Positions 55,801 to 64,000 of a DNA stretch of 64,000 nt are shown here, piece after piece; position 1 is the first letter of the stretch; each line of letters opens with the position of its first letter. The position numbers and the translations under genes were made by a program. This DNA comes from Hirundichthys speculiger. Lineage: Eukaryota > Chordata > Actinopteri > Beloniformes > Exocoetidae. The stretch lies in NCBI GenBank assembly GCA_018398805.1, contig JAGFBZ010000169.1, positions 382,501 through 446,500 of the forward strand, read 5' to 3'. The notes under the pieces are model-generated. The model was given only the letters and a program-made list of their open reading frames with translations. It made no database searches and had not been told where the DNA came from.

Positions 55801-57445
55801 AGACACTGCTTTGTTGACAAAAATTATGTTATCGAGGCTATTTGTCGTGATATCGAGTTATTGGAATGATGTCATAATTTCCTGTTATCGGCCTGATAGT
55901 TATCGTTCACCCCTAAATAATATGCAGATCATGTGTCTGTATTGGATCGACTCGAAGTGATGCATTTGTGCCAAAATGCTGCTGTATGACCTCCTTTTTG
56001 TCTTTTATTATTTTAAAGCCAACATTAGTGTAACGACCTGTAGTTAATTTCTCTTTAGTCAACAGTTTCTGGGTGAATCTATTATTAAATCCTGGATTAA
56101 GTCCGTTTTATTTGCTCCTCTGCAAACATGTAACTGTTTCATCATTATTTACTTACTAAAGGTAAGAAAGTTTCTATTTCATTTCTATTTACTTTACTCG
56201 CATCCTGCCAATTCACAACAAAAGTCACCTCAAGGCGCTCCAGGTTAAATATTTAAGTCCAAATTGTATTTCATTTCAGTTCAATTCACTGTAATTAACC
56301 TGTAATTATTAGGAGAGTATTGGCAAGGACCTCGCAATACGATATGTATCATGATACTTGGGTCACAATACGATATTATTGATATATTGCGATATTCTAC
56401 CCAGTTAATATCAAAATTAAAAGTAGAGATGAAAAATCAAGTTGCTGTATATGTTCATCAGATGATATTGATCATTCAGAGGACAAATTGAGTCAAAACT
56501 ATTTACAATAATAAACAATTTGTTTATTATTAGTGTTTTTGCACATTTAAATTTTAAACAAATTAAATGTGAAAATTAAACAATTTTCCTAAAAAAAAAA
56601 AAATTTTTTTTTAAAAATCGATATTAGGAGCTGAAAAATCGATATTATATTGGGCGGCCAAAAAAAAAAAAAAAATCGCAATATATTGCCAAATCGATTT
56701 TTTTTCACACCCCCAGTAATTAATATGATCAAATTCATTCTAGTTCGTAAATGAAGTGAAACAAATAACTTATTACCCAGATATTGGCTGATATCAGCTG
56801 ATATTGATCAAAACTGAAAAAAATGAAAGCTACATGTCTTTGTGATCTTAAGATACGCGCGCAGGGAGGTGCAGTAAGTGATAAGAGAATTAAAGAAAAA
56901 TAAAGTAAAATAAGATCAAATAAAAAACTGGGACATCTCAGTTGGTCTCGAGCAGCTTTTTGACTTCACCTGTGGGGTCCATATTTTTTAACAACGGAAG
57001 CGGACGGTCACCTGTCCGGCGCGTGCCCGGCGGCCGCGCGTCCGCCCCGGCTCCTCTCCATCCTCCGCCCCCAGCGGCTGCTCGGTAAGTCCCGCTGCGG
57101 CAGCGGGATCACGTGCCGCAGGTAGAGCTCGGTGAGCCGGTCCCTGTTCCCGCACCCCCCGGTGCTCACGTTCCTCTGATTTAGGAAAAAAAAAAAACGG
57201 CGGGGAGACGAGAAAACAGGAGAAGATGAAGATGAGGATGGAGCACAAACACAAACACTAAACTCCAGGAAACTGCTGAACACGGACAGAAACGGTCAGA
57301 AACGGCAGCCAGGACTCCTTTCTAAGCTTTGACTCACCTGCTTTAAAATGAGCTCCATGAAGTCCGGAGACAGCAGCTCGGGATGCAGCAGCAGATCCAC
57401 ATCCGCAGAAACACACTGTCTCTTGAGCCCCGTGGAGGCCGCCAT
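52752..57445 (-). CDS. C2orf49: Ashwin (C2orf49 orthologue), gene span, four coding exons
   Basis: Joined exons, in order of translation: 57445-57338, 57175-57012, 54712-54454 and 52808-52752. They total 588 bases, 195 codons plus stop, with GT..AG introns and compatible phases (0, 2, 0). Ashwin is a small nuclear vertebrate protein reported with the RTCB/DDX1/FAM98B/RTRAF tRNA-ligase complex and, in Xenopus, needed for cell survival and axial patterning. Diagnostic parts: [20 protein letters not shown], then [17 protein letters not shown] with SRWGRRME, the [13 protein letters not shown] block, [20 protein letters not shown], and the C-terminal [10 protein letters not shown]. Human ashwin is 232 residues, so the fish protein is shorter, mainly in the serine-rich region before the last exon. 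An extra small exon in intron 3 cannot be excluded. It converges on fhl2. Confidence 0.93.
52996..53756. mobile_element. Tc1/mariner-type non-autonomous element in ashwin intron 3
   Basis: 761 bp. The ends CAGTGGTTCCTCTACTTACT and, reversed, CAGCGCTTCCTCTACTTACG are inverted repeats, with TA on each side. TTACGAAA and TTTCGTAA motifs repeat inside. There is no transposase frame. Confidence 0.82.
53998..54240 (+). pseudogene. Possible relic of a ZBED/hAT-derived protein N-terminus
   Basis: ATG at 53998 starts [20 protein letters not shown] and serine-rich sequence before a stop after 38 residues. More lysine-rich codons follow in another frame. A short M-D-x-F-L-K-R-K start followed by Ser/Thr-rich sequence occurs in many fish ZBED5/FAM200-like transposase-derived proteins. 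No zinc finger is seen, so the call is weak. Confidence 0.28.
54454..54712 (-). CDS. C2orf49: Ashwin coding exon 3
   Basis: The acceptor GATATTTTCAG completes a serine codon. It encodes [20 protein letters not shown], a lysine-rich stretch, then [20 protein letters not shown], a serine run encoded by repeated TCG/TCC, and [14 protein letters not shown]. The donor is GTAGGA at 54453, phase 0. Without splicing the frame continues a further six codons to a stop. Confidence 0.9.
54850..55915. mobile_element. hAT element in ashwin intron 2
   Basis: 1.07 kb with ends AAGGGATGCACGATAACTGT and GATAGTTATCGTTCACCCCTA, and flanks ATTAATAT and AATAATAT (7 of 8). It is the reverse-oriented relative of the element at 61669: both share ACTCGGAGGATTCGTCACAA and GTTATCGGCC-type arms. 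Non-coding. Confidence 0.8.
56320..56720. repeat. AT-rich element with CGATATT repeats, ashwin intron 2
   Basis: Starts about TTGGCAAGGACCTCGCAATA and ends about ATATTGCCAAATCGATTTTT, with many CGATATT and AATCGATATT motifs. It looks like a small DNA transposon with TTGGCAA ends. The boundaries and target duplication are uncertain. Confidence 0.45.
57012..57175 (-). CDS. C2orf49: Ashwin coding exon 2
   Basis: The acceptor CCTAAATCAG precedes AGG. It encodes [20 protein letters not shown], then [18 protein letters not shown], and ends at a GTGACC donor (57011), phase 2. The IPLPQRDLP core is the most conserved block of ashwin. The exon is strongly GC-rich compared with its surroundings. Confidence 0.93.
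57338..57445 (-). CDS. C2orf49: Ashwin coding exon 1
   Basis: The ATG is at 57445-57443 in GCGAACATGGCGG, a strong initiation context. It encodes 36 residues [16 protein letters not shown] to ELILKQ. The donor is GTGAGTC, phase 0. A further in-frame ATG 36 bases upstream would add 12 basic residues (MKNERRRRGAAN). The internal ATG is chosen because of context and family length. Confidence 0.9.
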
Positions 57446-57649
57446 GTTCGCTGCTCCTCTTCTTCTTCTCTCGTTCTTCATGTGTCGTTTTTAAAGCCGC
57501 TGTTTGGCAAACCGCTTTTAGCTTTATTACCGCCCCCTGCTGGATTGGAGTGTGAACGCCATAAATCCACGCTGACCCTTCGCCTCCATCATCCTCAGCT
57601 GTTTTAGACACTTTAAGTCTTCAACTTTCTCTGTTCTACAGAGTCTTGG
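57446..57649 (-). promoter_or_regulatory. C2orf49: Ashwin upstream region, likely TATA-less promoter
   Basis: Immediately upstream of the ashwin ATG, without a clear TATA box. It has a pyrimidine-rich leader on the + strand (CTCTTCTTCTTCTCTCG). The CpG-rich stretch is mainly in exons 1-2. The transposon at 57650 limits the upstream DNA to about 200 bases. Confidence 0.35.
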
Positions 57650-58400
57650 TATGGAGCCCCGTTTGGGTCATAATTCAATGAATAAATGAGTCTATTATTA
57701 TGAAATACAGGAGTTTATTATTATGCAATATGTATCTATAATTATGAAATGTTTCCCATTATTATGAAATATGTGCGCATTATTATGAAATATTTCCTAT
57801 TATTATGAAAAAAAATAATTATTATGAAATATATTTTTATTATTATTTAATCTTAGTTTAATGCATAATAGTTTAATGCAAAATATCTTTTTTATCTAAG
57901 AATACGTTTTTACATAATGGCTTCCTTTTTCATAAGAATGAGCTTTTACATAATAATGACATTTTGCCAGTGGGCGGGGCCAGTGGTTGACCTGCACGCT
58001 CATTGGCTGATCCTTCTCCATTCTACGCTCTGACATCCGACTAGTTTTGGTCGTGAGGTCCCGTTAGCAGCGGGCCGTGGCGTCATCAAGGTGCGCTCCT
58101 AGTCCGATTGTAGCTATGCTAGCTTGGACTGAGCTACGGGAAACCTTGACCAGGTTAGCAGACAATATCACTCTCGCCCACTATCAATATTCACTGTTCT
58201 GTTGCTTATGCCTGAATGAAAGAGCAGCCAATCACACAAATGGCTCCGCCCTCTCTGCTGTGATTGACACACAAATCATTCTTATGAAAAACAAAACCAA
58301 TATCATAATAATGGGAAATATTTGATAATAATAAACGCCTGTAATTCATAATAATAGACAAATGTATTCATTGAAATTATGACCCAAACGGGGCTCCATA
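57650..58400. mobile_element. 6-bp-TSD transposon family, copy upstream of ashwin
   Basis: 751 bp with ends TATGGAGCCCCGTTTGGGTC and CCCAAACGGGGCTCCATA. There is a perfect 6-bp duplication TCTTGG at 57644-57649 and 58401-58406. It shares the CCAGTGGGCGGGGCCAGTGG block with the other copies and inserted at the edge of an old LINE fragment. Confidence 0.9.
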
Positions 58401-59150
58401 TCTTGGTGTTTCTAGACTTGTCTGCTGCGTTTGCTCCAGTGGATCATAATATTTTGTTTTCAAGACCTGAACGATGCGTCGGTATCAAAGGCAGTTTTAA
58501 AGTTTTGGTCGTACCTGAACCTTGTCAGTTCACATTGGTGAATATTTTTTTTATCAGCTCCTGTGTCTTATGGGGTTCCTCAGGGATCTGTTTTGGGCCC
58601 CCTGCTGTTTTCACGGTATACGTCACCTGTGGGGTCCATATTTATGAAGTGTAAAATCTCCTCCTGTTTTCCTGCTGACAATATCCACATTTATACACCT
58701 GTGACGTCAGACAGTAAAACTTCTTCGCAGCCTTTTCTTGACTGTCTTATTGATCTGAAAATATGGATGAAGATTAATTTTCTGACTCTTAATGAAAACA
58801 AGTCGGGGGTCATTTGGTTTGGAGAGCCAGATGTGTTCTCATGTAGCTGCTCAGCTGTCAGAGATCTGGGTGTGATTTTTTTTTTTTTTTTTTACGGCTC
58901 TCTTAAGTTGGGCAAACAGATCAATGCCGTAGTAAAATTGAGCTTTTTCCACCTACGGGTTTTTGCTGACGACCTGGAAAAAGTAATCTGTGCTTTTATC
59001 ACCTCTCGTTTCCGTTAACTGCAACGTGCTGGACGTTGGCTTGGATCAATCAATCAGTTCAGGACGCAGCAGCTCGTCTTTTGAACCGGCACTTAGAAGC
59101 GTGATCACATGACCCCAGTCTCCATTTGCAGTAAAGTCCAAATCAAACAG
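58401..59150 (+). pseudogene. L2/CR1-type LINE reverse transcriptase fragment
   Basis: Legible blocks: VFLDLSAAFAPVDHNILFS (motif A), GVPQGSVLGPLLFSRYTSP (motif B), PADNIHIYTPV in place of the catalytic Y/F-A-D-D, IWMKINFLTLNENKSGVIWF, and DLEKVICAFITSRF. Text further on (TGT-KRDHMTPV) continues the tail with stops. Frame changes and loss of the catalytic DD show it is inactive. Its order and motifs are those of fish L2/CR1-like LINEs and differ from the Rex1-type copies. Confidence 0.8.
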
Positions 59151-59850
59151 GGTGGTTTTTTTTATTTCCCACGTTAAAATTCAAAACAGAATGCAGCATT
59201 ACACAGATCCTCTTCATCAAATCTTACGTGATGTGATGTGATTTCTAACTGATTGGAAACAGAAATATCCTGACACTTTATCTGTTGCTGGTAGGCCACG
59301 GATGATAATCACCCCCCACGAACTCATTCAGACTGAGAGCAAAAACATCTTTAGCTAAACAGACGGGCCTGATGGTTTAGCTGGCAGTAAAACAAACTGG
59401 ATCCACATCCCCCTCATTGGTGGGGTTTGAAACATTCAGCCTTTTGTCCGCGGAGTCTTAAAATATAGCAGCAAGACATTTAGACGAACACGGAGCTGCT
59501 TCCGAACAGCTGAAACCGTTTAAAAATAATATGGAGAAGCATCAGAAGGAGCGGCTCTCCTCTGCTGACGTCATCCGGTGATTCGGTTAGGCCGCTAATA
59601 CAACGCAGAAGCAAACATGAGCTCTAAATTAAGCAGCGGGGGTTGCGGCTCGGTCGCCACGTGCTCCCACACGTGTTCATGTCGCAGCTTGTCGTAAATG
59701 TGTTTTATCAGCGTCGTTCTTTGGCCTTGATGAGAACAATAACTTCAATGAGGACGCAAAGTAGGCGGCAGGCGGGAATCGCTGATCTTCTGCGTGGAGC
59801 CTCGCGTCCTTTCGATACTGAACACCGAATGGTTTTTCTCACGCGGATAT
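59151..59850. other. No gene recognised
   Basis: Possibly further decayed LINE tail at its left side. No open frame with family resemblance and no element ends. Confidence 0.4.
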
Positions 59851-59858
59851 AAAGTAAC

Positions 59859-61249
59859 CAGGGCTGGGCAACAATTACAATTTTTAATCGCGATTAATCG
59901 CATTGTATACGCAAAATCAAATAATGAATTCAAAAGTAGTGTAAATTGCACTTTTATTTAAATGTTCTGCTGCCATATGAACTAAAGTGTCATAACATTT
60001 GTTGTTCAAACACTTTTAACATCAGCACTTGTCAGTAACACATATTTAGTGTAAATCTCATCTTAAAAAATGTAAAATAAAATAAAGCTTATTGCCACTG
60101 CCAGGGCATTAATGTCATCCTGTTTTTATTAAAAAAAATAAAGTCTACAAACAAAATGATTGTGTCTCAGCACAATCAGAACATTAAAACAGGTAATTTC
60201 TGAGGTAACAGCAGAAACTTTTAACGGGGAGTTCAACTTGTCAGTTGTTACAAATAACCTTGTTTCTGTTGAATCCTCCGTCTGGGAGAACTTTAAAATG
60301 AAAATGTCCATGTTAAAGTTCAGTAACTTTACCAATCCGCGTATCGTTCATTCTTTCCATTTTCAATTGTCAATCAAAAATTAAAAAAATTAAAAAGTGA
60401 AATTTTATAACGGTTTTTCATTTTTTAATCTAACACAAGCCTGTTTTTTTTTTTTTATATATTTCAATTTTAGACTTGGATCAAAAATGCGAAATTAAAA
60501 AACGGGCCACAGAACTGAATTAGTTTTATAATGGAGGAATGGACTTTCTGTTGTCATTACACATCTGAGCCACTAGATGGAGCCGCACTGCAGTAACCAG
60601 CTAGAGAACAGCAGGACAGTGAACACATGGAGCAGATCTGATGGAACATGGAGGAATGACCACAAACGTTTGGTTGCAGTCCAGAATTTTTTTTTCAGAC
60701 AGAATTGTTAATATTGCTACCCGAGTTGTAAAGTTCACAGATTTTTACCGTTCTCCATGTCTGTTTTAGCTTTTCTGCATGTTTACTGCCAATTATCTTC
60801 TGGTTCCGCAGCAGCCAGAAACAGACTTTTCAAAACAAAAGCATGTGAGCAACATGTGTTACCTCAGAAATTACCTGTTTTAATGTTCTGATTGTGCTGA
60901 GACACAATCATTTTGTTGGATTTTGTTTGTAGACTTTTTTATTTCTTATAAAAACAGGATAACATTAATGCCCTGGCAGTGGCAATAAGCTTTATTTTAT
61001 TTTACATTATTTAAGATGAGATTTACACTAAATATGTGTTACTGACAAGTACTGATGTTAAAAGTGTTTGAACAACAAATGTTATGACACTTTAGTTCAT
61101 ATGGCAGCAGAACATTTAAATAAAAGTGACCTTTCCACTACTTTTGAATATTTTTTTTGATTTTGCGAATACAATGCGATTAATCGTGATTAATCAGGGA
61201 AATAATGTGATTAATCGCAATTAAAATTTTTAATCGTTGCTCAGCCCTA
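59859..61249. mobile_element. Rearranged fold-back hAT element
   Basis: 59859-60850 is, in reverse, the family of the hAT at 31704 (right end CAGGGCTGGGCAACAATTAC, then the interior). At about 60857 the expected left end is replaced by a second copy of the right arm in forward orientation (TTACCTCAGAAATTACCTGT to GTTGCTCAGCCCTA). The two arms are inverted repeats of about 390 bp. The 8-mers outside (AAAGTAAC, GTTTTTAA) do not match, so this arrangement did not arise by a simple insertion, or it was rearranged later. Confidence 0.8.
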
Positions 61250-61660
61250 GTTTTTAAACGTTAGCATCGGGGATGCTGCGGGGTCCATTACAGCCATGAA
61301 CTGCACTTCATCGGTGTGATCTCATTTTAAAAACATCTTTATTTCTCCAGCTTCATCTGTTTCAAGAGGTTTGAATTCATTCATGTAAACATTTAAAAAC
61401 ATCAAAATAGCAGTTTGATCTCACAAAATGTTGCATTTCTACACACTTTCTTTTTTTTTTTTTTTTTACAACTCCTTGTATATTAACACTGACTTTTCTT
61501 GTTTTTTTTTTTTTTGTTTTTTTTAATAATTTCATCACATAACTGACAATAAATCCTCCTCACCAACACGGCTCAGACGTCTCCAAGAAAGGAATCGAGT
61601 TTGGAGCCTGAAGCAACAGAATTACAGCTCAGATACAAGTGAAAAAGAAAGAAAAATACG
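61250..61660. other. Unassigned, T-rich
   Basis: Contains T-runs at about 61450-61467 and 61503-61525. No gene seen. Confidence 0.4.
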
Positions 61661-61668
61661 TCTATAGC

Positions 61669-62685
61669 TAGGGGTGCACGATAACTATCGGGCCGATAAC
61701 AAGAAATTATGACGTCATTCCGATAACTCCGATATCACGACGAATAGCCCCGATAACATTTATATTTCTGTCAACACAGCAGTGTCTCGCTCCCTCTGAG
61801 CCTTGAATGACCGGCAGTGAATGTTATGTTCAAGTGACGTCGGCATAATCAGAAAAACGATTACTCAATCAGGAAAATCAAGAATACCCCCTCATGCCTA
61901 GAAAACAACTCGTTAACTCGGTCATAATTTTAGTAGTTGCTGACTTGAATCGATATTCGCAGTTTTTTCCCACATGTTACACATAAAAAAATATAAAAGG
62001 GTTAAAGAACGACTAGCAAACGAGGGAATGTGGGAATTTACGTTACACCTTGAATGCAGCCTGCAGCACAGCGCTGATCACAACAAACATGGCGGCGTGG
62101 AACTTCATTAAAGTTTCAGAAGAAGATAGTTTGGTGGTTATTTGTGACGAATCCTCCGAGTGAATTCTACGAGGAGGGAAGCACAAGCTTTAATACGTAA
62201 AACCTGATCAGCCACCTACAACAAAACAATCACTTCCATGGAGTTTTGAAATCGCGCTAACATGAGCTAACGGAAGCTAATGCTAACGTGCGCAAGCGAG
62301 CACAGTCTCCCCTCCCCCATATTCCTCTCATCTAAAGCTTTCATTAGATTAAAAAATAAAAACTACTGAACCTCATTTACTTTAATTAAAGGTATTAATT
62401 TAAATGGAACCACAAGTCAAAATCCTTTAAATGTTAATCTTTTTCAGTTAGTAATTCTGATGCATGTATTTCCATCAGTTCAAGTTTGTTTGAGAGGCTT
62501 ACAATAGTTTTTTTGGGACAAAATAAATATCTGTTCAAAACTGTCAAAACTATTTTTGGTTTTGTTCACAGTATTGATGTAATGATCTTAGGTATGTGTG
62601 TGTGTGTTATCAGTATCGGCCTTTAGGAGCTGAAAGTTATCGGTTATCGGTATCGGTTTTAAAAAACAGTTATCGTGCATCCTTA
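61669..62685. mobile_element. hAT element, 1.02 kb
   Basis: The ends are TAGGGGTGCACGATAACTAT and AGTTATCGTGCATCCTTA, with flanks TCTATAGC and TCTATAAC (7 of 8). It is an inverted relative of the ashwin intron 2 element at 54850. No transposase frame. Confidence 0.87.
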
Positions 62686-62986
62686 TCTATAACCATCAGA
62701 AAGTTGAGTCAACAGAACGAGAACGCGTTCATTTATGGAATCAAACAGGAGACGAAACAGCATGTTCACGTACAGAGTTTCCCTTTTATGAACACACTCA
62801 CATGTCGAGATTGAGCTCAATTCTCGTAGCAGTACTGTTAGTCAACAAGAAGTATTTTACGTTAAAATGACTTCTGCCTGCGAGCTTCACATGCTGGACT
62901 GGATCTCACTGCACACGTACAGGTTGCTGGGCCTCACTCTCCTGGTGGCTCCAGCCGGGAACTCTGGGACACAGCCTGCAGCTCTT

Positions 62987-64000
62987 GGGGTTAGGGGTTA
63001 GGGTTAGGGGTTAGGGGCTAGGGTTAGGGGTTAGGGTTAGGGGTTAGGGTTAGGGGTTAGGGTTAGGGGGTTAGGGGTTAGGGGGTTAGGGGTTAGGGGG
63101 GCTAGGGTTAGGGGTTAGGGGGGTTAGGGGGGTTAGGGGTTAGGGGTTAGGGTTAGGGGTTAGGGGTTAGGGGTTAGGGGTTAGGGGTTAGGGGTTAGGG
63201 GTTAGGGGTTAGGGGTTAGGGGTTAGGGGTTAGGGGTTAGGGTTAGGGGTTAGGGGTTAGGGGTTAGGGGTTAGGGGGGGTTAGGGTTAGGGTTAGGGGT
63301 TAGGGGTTAGGGGCAGGGGTTAGGGGTTTAGGGTTAGGGGTTAGGGGTTAGGGGTTAGGGGGGGTTAGGGGTTAGGGGTTAGGGTTAGGGGTTAGGGGTA
63401 GGGGTAGGGGTTAGGGGGGGTTAGGGGTTAGGGGGGTAGGGTTAGGGGGTTAGGGGTTAGGGGTTAGGGTTAGGGTTAGGGGTTAGGGGTTAGGGTTAGG
63501 GGTTAGGGTTAGGGTTAGGGGTTAGGGGTTAGGGTTAGGGTTAGGGGTTAGGGGTTAGGGGTTAGGGGGGTTAGGGTTAGGGTTAGGTTAGGGGTTAGGG
63601 TTAGGGGTTAGGGTTAGGGGTTAGGGGTTAGGGTTAGGGGTTAGGGGTTAGGGTTAGGGTTAGGGTTAGGGTTAGGGGTTAGGGGTTAGGGGTTAGGGGT
63701 TAGGGGTTAGGGTTAGGGGTTAGGGGTTAGGGGTTAGGGGTTAGGGTTAGGTTAGGGTTAGGGTTTAGGGGTTAGGGTTAGGGGTTAGGGGTTAGGGTTA
63801 GGGGTTAGGGGTTAGGGTTAGGGTTAGGGGTTAGGGGTTAGGGGTTAGGGGTTAGGGTTAGGGGTTAGGGTTAGGGTTAGGGGGTTAGGGGTTAGGGGTT
63901 AGGGGGTTAGGGGTTAGGGGTTAGGGGTTAGGGTTAGGTTAGGGGTTAGGGGTTAGGGTTAGGGGGTTAGGATTAGGGGCTAGGGTTAGGGTTAGGGGTT
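62987..64000. repeat. Telomere-like TTAGGGG/TTAGGG array, runs off the window
   Basis: About 1 kb or more of TTAGGGG heptamers mixed with TTAGGG hexamers and a few GGCTAGGG variants. Its orientation is opposite to the CCCTAA array at 25.56 kb. The predominance of the 7-mer and mixed register suggest an expanded interstitial minisatellite rather than a functional telomere, but the right side is not visible. Confidence 0.93.

Noticed and set aside
62987..64000. True chromosome end
   Set aside because: Mostly TTAGGGG rather than TTAGGG, variable register, and a similar mixed array lies internally at 25.6 kb. Not proven either way since the right flank is outside the window.

Overview
The window is eukaryotic, most likely from a teleost fish. 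It carries two vertebrate genes with spliced, phase-consistent coding exons, fhl2 on the + strand and the ashwin (C2orf49) orthologue on the - strand. The background is typical of fish: many hAT, Tc1/mariner, piggyBac-like and Rex1/L2/L1-type elements, several with readable target-site duplications (TSDs). No species call is possible from sequence alone.

Layout. Bases 766-9188 are one long 37-bp minisatellite. From 9.3 to 17.4 kb lie a Rex1-type LINE relic, a 1.26-kb hAT element, a GC-rich 23-bp minisatellite that is open in all frames, and a GACGTC-rich element containing a small exon-like relic. From 17.7 to 36.2 kb the DNA is almost entirely stacked mobile elements: hAT elements, two Rex1-type LINE copies (one apparently full length, nested in a hAT), a piggyBac-like element, palindromic MITEs and a telomere-like CCCTAA array. 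From 37.8 to 51.1 kb is fhl2, with a probable promoter and non-coding first exon near 37.8-38.0 kb and five coding exons between 40873 and 50159 giving 279 codons. Its introns are filled by hAT, Tc1-like and L1 insertions. From 51.9 to 57.45 kb is ashwin on the opposite strand, four coding exons giving 195 codons. From 57.6 to 62.7 kb mobile-element relics resume, and 62987-64000 is a telomere-like TTAGGG/TTAGGGG array that runs off the window.

The two genes are tail to tail and do not appear to be in one pathway. FHL2 is a LIM-only scaffold and transcriptional cofactor of muscle and other tissues. Ashwin is a nuclear protein associated with the tRNA-ligase (RTCB) complex. To my knowledge the human orthologues are also convergent neighbours, so this is probably conserved microsynteny.

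The most unusual observations are: a likely derivation of the 8.4-kb 37-bp satellite from subterminal repeats like those of the GACGTC-rich element at 15.3-17.4 kb; a transposon family with 6-bp TSDs and TATGGAGCCCCG ends, present in four copies including one 78 bp past the fhl2 stop; a fold-back hAT with a duplicated inverted right arm; and two telomere-like arrays in opposite orientation. I saw no tRNA or rRNA gene, no CRISPR array and no retrovirus.
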